A stretch of DNA of 25,215 nucleotides. Origin: Deltaproteobacteria bacterium. Lineage in GTDB: Bacteria; Bdellovibrionota; Bdellovibrionia; JABDDW01. The stretch is from contig JABDDW010000020.1 in assembly GCA_013287405.1 (NCBI GenBank), forward strand, positions 1,052-26,266, read 5' to 3'. A program made the translations under genes and the position numbers. The first letter of the stretch is position 1, and each line of letters starts with the position of its first letter. Under the pieces are notes generated by a model. That model saw only the letters and a program-made list of their open reading frames with translations, was not told the DNA's origin and searched no databases. This document shows, one piece after another, positions 7,782 to 15,871 of this stretch.

Positions 7782-8938
7782 TTTATTTTTTCCGATGAGT
7801 TAAGTGCATTATCAAGAAGCCAGGAGCCATCTGAAACAACTTCATCGCCATCCTCAAGCCCTTTTGCAATGGCTGTCATTCCGTCTTGTTCATTGCCCAG
7901 TTGGACTGGAACTCTGACAAAGTCGATACTGTTGACATTCGTCTCTGGACTTGATTTAGAGATGCGTTTAAAAATCACATCTCCACCTGGAGTGCGGACA
8001 ATGGCTTGAGTGGGAACTAGAAGGGCCTTTCTTTCAGAAAGAGTCACACTGCCTTGTACATACATATCTGCCTTAAGAGTCCCATTTGGGTTTTCCACCA
8101 AGGCTCTAATTTTTATGCTTCGAGATACTGGATCAACCATGGGACTGATAAATGAGACTTTCCCGTTGAGTGGTTTGTCAGACCCCGTGACGGCTACTAA
8201 AACATCCTGGCCTTTATGAACTTTTGGTAAATCTTCAGGATAAAGGTCTCCTGTAAACCAGACTTTATCCATATCGCCAATCGTAAATAGAGTGTCTCCT
8301 ACGTTCACAAGGTTTCCGAGGATTGCACCCTTAGCGATGATATATCCACTTCGAGGAGAGCGAAGATTCAATAAAGGTGAGTTTTTAGAATTAGGGTTAC
8401 TAGCGTCAGAGTTTTGTGACGGGTCCATGGACGTTTCGGCTATGGCATCAATGTCTTTGGAGTTCAAACCCAAAGTTTCAAGTTTTTTTCTAGCTAAACG
8501 TGCAAGATCCGCAAAATCGTCAGATTTGCCAGTTGGTTTTTTTGACTGTTTGAGTGCTTGAAAGAACTCCTCTTTTGCAGCAACAAAATCTGGACTAAAA
8601 AGGGTTGCTAAAAGTTGGCCTTTTGTAACAGATTCTCCCGATGCAAAATAAATATTTTCAATTCTTCCCGTCACACGCGCTGGAATAACAGTGGTTCTAT
8701 CTTCAGTGATACCAATTTTACCCATCAAATAAAGACGGTCTGGAAAATCCATGATGCTTATGCGCGATGTTTTAATATTTTCTAGCGCATCTTTATAAAC
8801 TCGTATTGAGGAATCATCAATTCGCTCAACGGGTTCATGGCTTTGTATCTTTTTAAAGAAGTTGGACGAGGAGCCAAAATAAATCCCGCCAATCAGCGTG
8901 AGGGTTAGAATACTAATAATAATGTAGATCCGTTTCAT
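7778..8938 (-). CDS. czcB: CzcB-like periplasmic adaptor (membrane fusion protein)
   Basis: 386 residues. An N-terminal membrane anchor (IYIIISILTLTLIGGIYFG) precedes the RND adaptor fold: first barrel and lipoyl half with 'VIPARVTGRIENIYFASGES' and 'VTKGQLLATLFSPDF', a helical hairpin around residues 120-190, second lipoyl half 'LRSPRSGYIIAKGAILGNLV', then 'GDLYPEDLPKVHKGQDVLV' and a C-terminal membrane-proximal domain. It links the RND pump to the outer-membrane channel and may present metal to the pump. No His-rich N-terminal metal site of the CzcB type is visible. Start and stop both overlap neighbours by four bases (ATGA), so the three genes are one coupled unit. Confidence 0.92.
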   Translation of the reverse strand: MKRIYIIISILTLTLIGGIYFGSSSNFFKKIQSHEPVERIDDSSIRVYKDALENIKTSRISIMDFPDRLYLMGKIGITEDRTTVIPARVTGRIENIYFASGESVTKGQLLATLFSPDFVAAKEEFFQALKQSKKPTGKSDDFADLARLARKKLETLGLNSKDIDAIAETSMDPSQNSDASNPNSKNSPLLNLRSPRSGYIIAKGAILGNLVNVGDTLFTIGDMDKVWFTGDLYPEDLPKVHKGQDVLVAVTGSDKPLNGKVSFISPMVDPVSRSIKIRALVENPNGTLKADMYVQGSVTLSERKALLVPTQAIVRTPGGDVIFKRISKSSPETNVNSIDFVRVPVQLGNEQDGMTAIAKGLEDGDEVVSDGSWLLDNALNSSEKIK

Positions 8939-10233
8939 TGAAGTTCCTCACCGATGAGTTGTCCGTAGGCTGAATAGCTGGTCAGATAATTAATAATCAG
9001 TCCATAGTAGTCGTGTCTAATCTGCCTTCTTGCGGTCGCTGTGTCGGAGAGAGTTTGAAAATCAATTTTTCCTGAGCTGTAACTGACTAGAGCAATTTTT
9101 AAAGCTTGCTCTGAAAGGTCCAAAAGATGATCTTCATAGTTTAAAATTTTCTTGTTTAACGCGTTCAAATTTTCCAATGCAGATTCCAAGGCAATATTTG
9201 ATTGTAAATGAAGCGATGAAAGATTGGCTTCCGCAGCAGCTTTGTCATGTGACGCGCCCCTGATCGTCTCTCGCTCATTAAAAAAGCCCCAAAGAGGAAT
9301 TGTTGCCTGAATCCCAACCATCCAAGTCTGGGTTTGTGGTGTAACGCTACCAATTGGAGAAGCTGCTAAAAGATTATAGTTTGTCGTCCCTGCGGTGAGT
9401 TGAAAATCTGGAAGAAGAGACATTTTGGCTAGAGAATATGTTTTATCCGCAGCCTCGGTAAGTTCGACCGCAGATTTAATTTCTGGACGATTTTGAACCA
9501 TCTTGTCTTGGGCTTCAGTCAAACTCATGTGTGGGTGATTGGTTCTCCTAATCTGATCCATAGACTGAACTTGCGTTGGAGCCTCAGAGGGTTTCCCTAA
9601 AAAATTATTAAGTTGTGCTCTTGCAGTTTTTTCTGCTGTTTCAAGATCGGCAAGATCATTGAGATTTGAATAGAGTGCGATTTCGGCATTAAGCAAATCA
9701 ACTTGGGTGATAGCTCCCGTTTCGTAGCGTCTTCTAGCTGTGGCCATAATTCGTTCGTAAGAAGCCTTTGTTTCAGAATTCAACTCAATATTTTTTTGAG
9801 CCAGAGCCAATCCAAAATAAGCACCCTTCACGGTATTGGCGACATCAAGCTCTTTTGCCTTAAGTTGATAATAGATACTCTGCGCTTGATGACCGAGGGA
9901 CGCATGATTGACCCAAGCTTTTCCTGGGAAAGCTAATGGTTGATTGATTTGATATACCGTGCTTCCAGAGTTTGGAACGTTGAATGCTTTGTCTAAATCG
10001 TTATATGTGATTGAGGCCGTTGGCTCTGTGGGTGCGAGACTTTGCCTTGTTTTTGCTTGGGCAGATTCAAACTGATTTTGAAGAGACCTAATGTCTGGAT
10101 TAACTTCTCTCGCAGTGTCTATGGCTTGTTTTAGACTTAAAACATCAGCAAAGGAAAGACTTGACCAAATTAGTATTGCTAAACTTGTGAGTAAACAGAG
10201 TTGCCCCTTACCATTTCCAAACATGATTGACAC
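8935..10233 (-). CDS. czcC: CzcC-like outer-membrane efflux channel
   Basis: 432 residues from a GTG at 10233; an ATG at 10224 three codons on is an alternative and both retain the signal peptide (CLLTSLAILIWSSLSFA). The mature protein is a TolC-type outer-membrane factor made of two repeated halves of long helices and short strands: 'LKQAIDTAREVNPDIRSLQN' begins the first half and 'LTEAQDKMVQNRPEIKSAVE' the second, with 'RYETGAITQVDLLNAEIALY' and 'SYSSGKIDFQTLSDTATARR' as the matching helix ends. It forms the trimeric exit channel for the RND pump. It lies 13 nt below the HTH-DUF1232 gene and overlaps the adaptor gene by four bases. Confidence 0.92.
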   Translation of the reverse strand: MSIMFGNGKGQLCLLTSLAILIWSSLSFADVLSLKQAIDTAREVNPDIRSLQNQFESAQAKTRQSLAPTEPTASITYNDLDKAFNVPNSGSTVYQINQPLAFPGKAWVNHASLGHQAQSIYYQLKAKELDVANTVKGAYFGLALAQKNIELNSETKASYERIMATARRRYETGAITQVDLLNAEIALYSNLNDLADLETAEKTARAQLNNFLGKPSEAPTQVQSMDQIRRTNHPHMSLTEAQDKMVQNRPEIKSAVELTEAADKTYSLAKMSLLPDFQLTAGTTNYNLLAASPIGSVTPQTQTWMVGIQATIPLWGFFNERETIRGASHDKAAAEANLSSLHLQSNIALESALENLNALNKKILNYEDHLLDLSEQALKIALVSYSSGKIDFQTLSDTATARRQIRHDYYGLIINYLTSYSAYGQLIGEELQ

Positions 10234-10246
10234 ACCATCTCAAAAA

Positions 10247-10942
10247 TTAAACTTCGGTTTTAACTTCTTTAATTTCTGGTTTTGCAAAAATTTTAGGAAA
10301 TCTTTTTATGTAATATGCGACTACTAACCCTAAAATCACATAGTCATCCATAAGACCGAAAACAGGGATATGGTCTGGGATAAGATCAAATGGCGAAATG
10401 AGATAAAAAAGAGCGCCATAGGCTGCAAACTTCTCAAACCCGTTTAGGTCTTTTGATGTAATCGCCTTATAAAGTGTTTGGACACGATACTTCCACTCTT
10501 CGCTAATCTTATGATAAGTGGAAAGCTTCTCTTTACTTCTATCAACAGAGGCCCGTTTTCTTTCATTAGAACCAATCTGAGCAATTCCCTCAACGATACT
10601 GTCAGGCGATTGGTCAGCCTTTTTTAGAAAATCCTCTCCCATGCCCAAATCTCTAATTGCAGCATGAAAAAAATTATCGTTACCTTCTTTTAAAGTAAGT
10701 AACACCACTTCTGAATCACTAGAGAGCTTTCCTTCGGCGACAAATTCAAGGATGGTTTCACGAAGAGCTTTTGCATAAAGGGAGGGTAGTTTTTCTCCTT
10801 TGGGAAGCTCGGTCCATCGCCTTATTGTTCTTCCAGCGATTCCTAATCTTTCACCCAATTGTTCTGGTGAAAATTCTAGTTCTTTAAGCAATATTGACAA
10901 ATGTCCATAAGTCATAACATTAAGTCTAAGTGCCATTTGCAT
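10247..10942 (-). CDS. HTH-DUF1232 (YkvA-type) protein heading the efflux operon
   Basis: 231 residues (an ATG at 10936 would remove two). Two parts are visible. The N-terminal 60 residues hold a helix-turn-helix: 'LEFSPEQLGERLGIAGRTIR' followed by 'RWTELPKGE'. The C-terminal part (about 170-220) is a DUF1232 domain: 'AYGALFYLISPFDLIPDHIP' and 'VFGLMDDYVILGLVVAYYIK', with the classic 'Y-L-x-S-P-x-D-L-I-P-D' motif and two membrane helices. The function of DUF1232 is unknown. Because it is the first gene and separated by only 13 nt from the channel gene, it is probably cotranscribed. A membrane-tethered regulator of the metal pump is a reasonable inference but is not shown. Confidence 0.75.
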   Translation of the reverse strand: MQMALRLNVMTYGHLSILLKELEFSPEQLGERLGIAGRTIRRWTELPKGEKLPSLYAKALRETILEFVAEGKLSSDSEVVLLTLKEGNDNFFHAAIRDLGMGEDFLKKADQSPDSIVEGIAQIGSNERKRASVDRSKEKLSTYHKISEEWKYRVQTLYKAITSKDLNGFEKFAAYGALFYLISPFDLIPDHIPVFGLMDDYVILGLVVAYYIKRFPKIFAKPEIKEVKTEV

Positions 10943-11186
10943 AAATTACAAGTGCATTTTGAGTTGTATAAATGATAATTTATGGAAAATATGTCTAACT
11001 TTTAAACATTATTCTGATGCTGTACTGATTATCACGTGACATTTGTCCATTTCGTTAGACTTCGGTAAAAAAACGAATTTTGGCAGTCATTTTATAAACT
11101 GCAAACCTGTGGAAGTAATTCACCCTATAAGAGGTTAATAAACATCTTTAAGTCGATTTTGTGGTCTCGCCATGGTAGGAAAATCT

Positions 11187-11963
11187 ATGCAAGAAAAAAT
11201 AATGGGTAATACGGTCTTTGATAATACTCTGAGTAAAGTTCCAGAACTAACGCTTGTCTTTTGGACCATTAAGATCGCGGCAACTACGCTGGGTGAAACT
11301 GGTGGCGATGCAGTTTCAATGTCAATGAATTTAGGCTATCTCGTTGGCACGGTGATATTCGCCACCATTTTTCTGGTTGCAGTCACTATCCAGGTCAAAG
11401 CTCCGCGATTCCATCCAGTCATTTATTGGGTCACAATAGTTGCGACGACCACTGTTGGCACTACCTTGGCTGATTTTGCAGATCGCTCTCTGGGTATTGG
11501 CTATACTGGCGGGTCAACATTACTGCTCATTTTGTTGCTCACATCTCTTGCAATTTGGCATCGAAAACTTGGCTCCATTTCCGTCTCTACCGTTAGTAAC
11601 CCAAAGACTGAGATGTATTACTGGGTCACAATCATGTTTTCGCAAACACTGGGTACAGCTCTAGGCGACTGGACAGCGGATTCGGCTGGTTTCGGATATG
11701 GTGGCAGTGCAATCATATTCGGGGTATTGCTGGCAGTCGTTGCTGCGCTTTATATTTGGACGAAAATCTCTCGCATCTTTTTGTTTTGGGCAGCGTTTAT
11801 ATTAACCAGACCACTTGGCGCTGTGGTCGGTGATTTCCTTGATAAACCACGCGATCATGGAGGGCTGGCGCTGAGTCGCTATACTGCATCGGCAGCTTTA
11901 CTTGTATTCATGGTCGCTTGCATTCTGATTTTCCCGCATCGCGCCGCCAGAAAAGCACACTGA
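11187..11963 (+). CDS. COG4705-type polytopic membrane protein
   Basis: 258 residues from the ATG at 11187, preferred because GTAGGA lies 6 nt upstream; an ATG at 11172 is possible. About eight membrane helices are arranged as four copies of one unit of two helices: each begins with a helix containing 'T-x-G-x-x-x-x-D' (TTLGETGGD, TTVGTTLAD, QTLGTALGD, RPLGAVVGD) and three are followed by a glycine-rich turn such as 'LGIGYTGG' or 'FGYGGSA'. This matches the uncharacterised membrane family COG4705. Four conserved acidic residues facing a membrane core suggest ion movement, which is an inference. The next gene starts two bases after its stop, so they are coupled. Confidence 0.7.
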   Translation: MQEKIMGNTVFDNTLSKVPELTLVFWTIKIAATTLGETGGDAVSMSMNLGYLVGTVIFATIFLVAVTIQVKAPRFHPVIYWVTIVATTTVGTTLADFADRSLGIGYTGGSTLLLILLLTSLAIWHRKLGSISVSTVSNPKTEMYYWVTIMFSQTLGTALGDWTADSAGFGYGGSAIIFGVLLAVVAALYIWTKISRIFLFWAAFILTRPLGAVVGDFLDKPRDHGGLALSRYTASAALLVFMVACILIFPHRAARKAH

Positions 11964-11964
11964 C

Positions 11965-12756
11965 TTGAAGGTAGTTTTTCTGAATTGCCATGCCAGAGCC
12001 TCAAATTTCCTATTGCAAGTATGCGGTCTGGTTCTTTTGTTGTCCTTTGTAGAGTTTAAGGTCTTTGCTCAAGGCGGTCCGCCTTTGGTGACAGATGATC
12101 CAGGGACTCCAGGGAATGCTCATTGGGAGATAAACACGGCGGCGCAGTGGACAGTCGGCGACCAAATAAAAAATCTTCAACTTCCGCTTTTTGACATCAA
12201 TTACGGATACGGCGATCACATCCAACTTAATCTCAACACGGGTTTGATTACTGTCAGTCAAAATAACGGCAGTACCACAAGTGGGCTCAGCCTTGCTTCC
12301 CTTGCAGTCAAATGGAGATTTGTTGATGAAGATAAAGCGGGTCTTGCCATCTCCACGTACCCAAGGTTTGACTTCCACGACGGATTTTCAAGTGTCGATC
12401 CAGTAGTCAACTCTCCAGGTAGTCGTTATTTTCTCCCTATAGAGTTTTCCAAAGAGTTTGGTCAGCTAGGAGTCAATCCAGAAATTGGCTATGCGACCTA
12501 TACGCAAATGGCTTCTGAATGGATTTATGGAATTGCAATCAGTTATGCATTTGAAAAGGAAAAAGAAGCTTTGTTTGAAATCCACGGGCGTTCGCTCATT
12601 GGTTCAGCCGATCAAGAACTACTTTACAATTTTGGTACCCGCTATTCATTGACCAAAAGTATAAGCCTACTTGCCACATTAGGTAGAACCTTTATCACTT
12701 ACAGCGATGAGCCAACATCCTTGAATATCTATTTGGGTTTTCAAATTAGGATTTAG
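11965..12756 (+). CDS. Outer-membrane 'transporter' barrel protein
   Basis: 263 residues from a TTG at 11965 placed immediately after the previous stop. A signal peptide (LLQVCGLVLLLSFVEFKVFA) is followed by 'GGPPLVTDDPGTPGNAHWEI', the N-terminal hallmark of an outer-membrane protein family usually annotated as 'transporter' (related to the MetA-pathway phenol-degradation barrel family). The rest is regular beta-strand sequence with aromatic girdles ending in 'SLNIYLGFQIRI'. Substrate unknown. It is convergent with the beta-propeller gene, overlapping its end by four bases. Together with the upstream membrane protein it may form an envelope-spanning pair. Confidence 0.7.
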   Translation: MKVVFLNCHARASNFLLQVCGLVLLLSFVEFKVFAQGGPPLVTDDPGTPGNAHWEINTAAQWTVGDQIKNLQLPLFDINYGYGDHIQLNLNTGLITVSQNNGSTTSGLSLASLAVKWRFVDEDKAGLAISTYPRFDFHDGFSSVDPVVNSPGSRYFLPIEFSKEFGQLGVNPEIGYATYTQMASEWIYGIAISYAFEKEKEALFEIHGRSLIGSADQELLYNFGTRYSLTKSISLLATLGRTFITYSDEPTSLNIYLGFQIRI

Positions 12757-13727
12757 TGCGTTGCCTTGAATTTCTGAACAAAGCTATGATTAGAATCGGC
12801 GAAGGCTACCCATATGTCATGTGTATTGGGATCAAATGCTAGAGTATGAGCGCCTTTTGGCGAAGGTACCTTAGCGCCCTCTTTCAAACCTGAGTCGGTC
12901 ACTTGAGTTACCACAATAAAACCCTTACATGCGCTGTAGATGGAATCTTTATCGGCATCAAAGACGATTTGATCCACTCCATTTGATATATCGGCTGATG
13001 AAGTGACCTTACCCGTTTTTATGTCAAGGGCGACAATTTTGCCGTTGCCGCCAGCCGAATAAATGCGACTGCGCTTGCTATCAACCGCCAGACCATGCGG
13101 CGAAGTTGCAGGCAGCGTTGACCATGTTGCATCAACTTTATTGGTTGTTGGGTCGATCCTTACCACTTCATTCTTGTCTTTGATGTTGAGATATATCCGA
13201 TCAGTCGCTGGATCGTATTCTAAAACTTCGGGCATCCCTGGAATGGAGACTTTGCCAACAAGCTTTGAAGTATTGGTGTCGATCACCCAAAGGTAATCGC
13301 CATCGTCTTTGGCGGCGTACAACATTCCATTTTTATCGTCGAATGCAATTGCGTCTACAGGCCCGTCAAGCTTCACTTCGCCTGTTTTTTTAAACGATTG
13401 AGAATCTATGATTACAATGCTTTGTTCAGTTTCATTGCCAAGGAAATATCTATGGCTTTGGGAATCAACTGCGACGCCTTGAGCATGACCCACTTCAACT
13501 GAATTTAATGGATTACCTGTTTTGAGATCAATAATTTCAAGTGTCTTTGCTTGTTTGTGTGCCGCAAGTACCCGACTCCGCGAAGTATCTGTAGCCATAA
13601 AGTCAAACTTACCAGCAGGGCCTCGCAAGGTAATCGGCTTTTCCCCTATCAGTGAATTTGCTGCAAATGCCGTAGGCAGTCCAAGAGTACAAATTAAATA
13701 GACAAGTAGAGCGATTGATCTTTCCAT
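12753..13727 (-). CDS. YncE-like secreted beta-propeller protein
   Basis: 324 residues with a signal peptide (IALLVYLICTLGLPTAFA). The mature protein consists of repeated blades of about 40 residues, each with the YncE/40-residue beta-propeller pattern: 'VAVDSQSHRYFLGNETEQSI', 'IAFDDKNGMLYAAKDDGDYL', 'LEYDPATDRIYLNIKDKNEV', 'LAVDSKRSRIYSAGGNGKIV', 'IVFDADKDSIYSACKGFIVV' and 'LAFDPNTHDIWVAFADSNHS'. Such propellers are periplasmic; some relatives bind metals or nucleic acids, but the role here is unknown. It is monocistronic by position, downstream of the sigma/anti-sigma pair on the same strand, about 50 nt away. Confidence 0.8.
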   Translation of the reverse strand: MERSIALLVYLICTLGLPTAFAANSLIGEKPITLRGPAGKFDFMATDTSRSRVLAAHKQAKTLEIIDLKTGNPLNSVEVGHAQGVAVDSQSHRYFLGNETEQSIVIIDSQSFKKTGEVKLDGPVDAIAFDDKNGMLYAAKDDGDYLWVIDTNTSKLVGKVSIPGMPEVLEYDPATDRIYLNIKDKNEVVRIDPTTNKVDATWSTLPATSPHGLAVDSKRSRIYSAGGNGKIVALDIKTGKVTSSADISNGVDQIVFDADKDSIYSACKGFIVVTQVTDSGLKEGAKVPSPKGAHTLAFDPNTHDIWVAFADSNHSFVQKFKATH

Positions 13728-13779
13728 TTCCAGATGGTTACAGGGTTCTTAGAGTGAGTAAAGCACTATTTGGTTTGGG

Positions 13780-14289
13780 TTAGATCATCTTTTTAAGAAA
13801 AAGGCCTACTTCCAGCGTGGATACTGCGCCAACAATCGAACCTAGCAACCACGCCACACCCAATGCTGTCAACACTGGGGCACCAAGACAGGTAAATATC
13901 CCTAGAACAGCAAGTGCCAGTATTGGAAACTGGACGAGTTCATTTTTCTTCAAAACCCGAACTTCTTCTGGTCTCAAAACAAGGGTTGCTATCAATGCAC
14001 TCAAGCCTAAAAATACGGCTCCGCATCCCGCCATACAAATGTTATCGCCAAACTTCATAAGTACGCCCATCAAACCCATACTGCTTTTTAAAAAACCGAT
14101 CCCAAATTGAGGACAAAATACTAGGGTAATAAAACCTGTCGCAAGTTGAATCAAAATCAGCTTTTTAAAAACAGAAAGGCTAGACGGATTTAGATCATGG
14201 CGAACACGCGACAAAATTAGTTTCGTTACTCGATTAGGTGGACTGATTTCTTCTATATTTTTGAATTCTTCAAATTCTGCTTTTTTCAT
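13780..14289 (-). CDS. Membrane protein coupled to ECF sigma, likely anti-sigma factor
   Basis: 169 residues. The first 45 residues are soluble (EFEEFKNIEEISPPNRVTKL), then four or so membrane helices follow, including 'LVQFPILALAVLGIFTCLGA' and 'PVLTALGVAWLLGSIVGAV'. Several cysteines sit in or near the membrane (FCPQFG, NICMAGCG, IFTCLG), which could sense metal or thiol state. Its ATG overlaps the stop of the sigma factor gene by four bases, the standard arrangement of ECF sigma and membrane anti-sigma, so I infer it holds the sigma factor at the inner membrane until a signal arrives. I do not recognise it as a named anti-sigma family. Confidence 0.65.
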   Translation of the reverse strand: MKKAEFEEFKNIEEISPPNRVTKLILSRVRHDLNPSSLSVFKKLILIQLATGFITLVFCPQFGIGFLKSSMGLMGVLMKFGDNICMAGCGAVFLGLSALIATLVLRPEEVRVLKKNELVQFPILALAVLGIFTCLGAPVLTALGVAWLLGSIVGAVSTLEVGLFLKKMI

Positions 14290-14801
14290 TTTTTACCTGC
14301 AACAAGCCTTAGTTTTTTTATTGCTCTGCTTACCTGCTGTCGGATGTTTGCAGACGAGGTATTAAGTTCCTCAGCAATAACATCAAATTCCTTATCTTCT
14401 TCAAACCGCAACTCCAAAATCTTTCTTTGAGGTTCAGAAAGATTGGAGATGTCAACTCCAGATCCCGAAGTTGAGCGAGTGAAATCTTGAAAGCCTGATA
14501 AATCCTCTGTTCCAATCTCACTGGCAAATTTCTTCTGTTTCCTTATATGGTCAATCATTGTGGTACGGGCGATGACAAACAACCAAGGGACAAACTTAAA
14601 ATCTTTCTTATATTGAGATCGCACCTCATGAAGCTTCATAAATACAGCTTGATGAATGTCCTCAACAAAAGAACCGCTGCCCAAACGCTTTCTTAAAAAT
14701 CCAAACACCCTTCCCGAATAACGCCCGTAGAGCATCTCGAAAGCACCAAAGTCACCTTGTTGGTAAGAGCGCATAAGCTCCTCATCACTTAATTCAGTCA
14801 T
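14286..14801 (-). CDS. ECF-type RNA polymerase sigma factor
   Basis: 171 residues, right for a sigma-70 group 4 (ECF) factor. Sigma region 2 spans about residues 8-85: 'LMRSYQQGDFGAFEMLYGRY', 'FGFLRKRLGSGSFVEDIHQA', 'VPWLFVIARTTMIDHIRKQK'. Region 4 spans about 118-168: 'LSEPQRKILELRFEEDKEFD', then 'VIAEELNTSSANIRQQVSRA' with the -35-reading HTH. The linker between is short. It directs RNA polymerase to promoters of its own type. A mirror-symmetric promoter pair lies upstream and probably controls this gene and the divergent operon. Confidence 0.92.
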   Translation of the reverse strand: MTELSDEELMRSYQQGDFGAFEMLYGRYSGRVFGFLRKRLGSGSFVEDIHQAVFMKLHEVRSQYKKDFKFVPWLFVIARTTMIDHIRKQKKFASEIGTEDLSGFQDFTRSTSGSGVDISNLSEPQRKILELRFEEDKEFDVIAEELNTSSANIRQQVSRAIKKLRLVAGKK

Positions 14802-14833
14802 TAAAGGCGCACTAGCTCCATTTCAGTAGGTAC

Positions 14834-14886
14834 TACGTTTGAGATTTATTTTTGTGACAGTGTCACAAAATAAACTTTTACCCGTA
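14834..14886. promoter_or_regulatory. Divergent pair of mirror-image ECF promoters
   Basis: A perfect 21-bp palindrome (14850-14870, centre G at 14860) contains TGTCACA on each strand. On the plus strand TGTCACA (14861-14867) is followed after exactly 15 nt by CGTA (14883-14886). On the minus strand TGTCACA (14859-14853) is followed after exactly 15 nt by CGTA (14837-14834). This is a -35/-10 arrangement typical of ECF sigma promoters; TGTCACA is known as the -35 element of ECF41-type sigma factors, which usually pair it with CGTC. It lies between the ECF sigma gene and the divergent HMA/MerT operon. Confidence 0.7.
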
Positions 14887-14935
14887 TTAGCTTATAGAGA
14901 ATTTGAGGTCGAGGCAGCTATTAAAGAGGGTTAGA

Positions 14936-15577
14936 ATGAATTTTAGACGCACTAGGATACTTTTGATGGGTTGCATAGTGCTTGGCTCCATTAATGCCAA
15001 AGCTATGTTAGTCGCCTATCAAGATTCGCTCGGAATTATGGGAGTGAATCAGTCGTTTCATACAGAGTTTTTTCTCAACTATTCTTTGACGCCTCATTTT
15101 GCTGTGGGTGAAAGAACAATCAGATTTGTCACCAGTGACGGAGCAAAACAGTTTTTTGTTCCCGAAGCCGACTTCCTTGTATATCGCTGGAACAATCCCG
15201 ACTCCCAAGCAAACTTTTACGCTGGAGCTGGGTACGGGGCTGAGTCGTTCTTGAATCAAACTCAAGGAGTCGCAATGGCAAACGTCGCTCTCGATTGGGA
15301 GAGTCGAAGATATTACCTTGATGCGGAACTTCAAAGTCTATACGCAGCAGACACAAGAAATTATAACTCATCTAAGTTTCGTGCTGGTTTTGCTCCATAC
15401 CTGGCACAGTTCAATGAACTAAACACATGGTTCATCCTGCAATTTGAAACGATGCCCTTCGTTCCAGAGGATCCCTTTCTTACGCCTATGGTTCGCTTGT
15501 TTTATAAAAATGTCTTAATTGAGGTTGGCTCTGACTTCCAGGGTAATTGGATGTTTAACTATATGATTCACATTTAG
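14936..15577 (+). CDS. Exported envelope protein, first gene of ECF-driven operon
   Basis: 213 residues from the ATG at 14936, which has an AAAGAGGG ribosome binding site 5 nt upstream; a TTG at 14903 would put extra basic residues before the signal peptide. Signal peptide: RRTRILLMGCIVLGSINAKA. The mature protein has alternating beta-like segments ('FHTEFFLNYSLTPHFAVGER', 'ANFYAGAGYGAESF', 'MVRLFYKNVLIEVGSDFQGN') consistent with a small outer-membrane barrel. No family is recognised. It is followed after nine bases by the HMA gene, so it probably belongs to the metal-handling operon. Confidence 0.6.
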   Translation: MNFRRTRILLMGCIVLGSINAKAMLVAYQDSLGIMGVNQSFHTEFFLNYSLTPHFAVGERTIRFVTSDGAKQFFVPEADFLVYRWNNPDSQANFYAGAGYGAESFLNQTQGVAMANVALDWESRRYYLDAELQSLYAADTRNYNSSKFRAGFAPYLAQFNELNTWFILQFETMPFVPEDPFLTPMVRLFYKNVLIEVGSDFQGNWMFNYMIHI

Positions 15578-15586
15578 GAGAGTGAC

Positions 15587-15871
15587 ATGAAAAATCTTTT
15601 TATATTTATTGTTGGTTCACTTGTTGGTTCCTCATCTTTTGCTAACGCAAAGGATTTAAAGGTGACGGTGAACGGAATGGTCTGCTCATTTTGTGCTCAA
15701 GGGATAGAGAAAAAACTAACAAGCCAAGCTGCCGTAAAGAGCGTTGATGTAAATTTAGAAAACCATCTGGTTAAAGTCGCACTCAAAGATGGGCAAGACC
15801 TGAGCGATACAACCGTGACCCAGATTCTTAAAGACGCTGGCTACTCCGTTAGCAAAATTCAGAGGGATTGA
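15587..15871 (+). CDS. Periplasmic heavy-metal-associated (HMA) protein, MerP-like
   Basis: 94 residues with GGAGAG upstream. Signal peptide residues 1-21 (LFIFIVGSLVGSSSFANA), then one ferredoxin-like HMA domain: 'LKVTVNGMVCSFCAQGIEKK' with the metal-binding pair C33-x-x-C36, and the second half 'VKSVDVNLENHLVKVALKDG' ending 'ILKDAGYSV'. It should bind a soft metal such as Hg(II), Cu(I) or Ag(I) in the periplasm and pass it to the MerT-like membrane protein, whose start codon overlaps its stop by one base (TGATG). This mirrors the MerP-MerT pairing. The S-F between the cysteines differs from the A-A/T-A of classic MerP. Confidence 0.85.
   Translation: MKNLFIFIVGSLVGSSSFANAKDLKVTVNGMVCSFCAQGIEKKLTSQAAVKSVDVNLENHLVKVALKDGQDLSDTTVTQILKDAGYSVSKIQRD

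Noticed and set aside
14853..14867. TGTGA...TCACA as a Crp site
   Set aside because: Spacing between the half sites is 5 nt, not the 6 nt of Crp, and the symmetric TGTCACA-N15-CGTA on both strands next to an ECF sigma gene explains it better.
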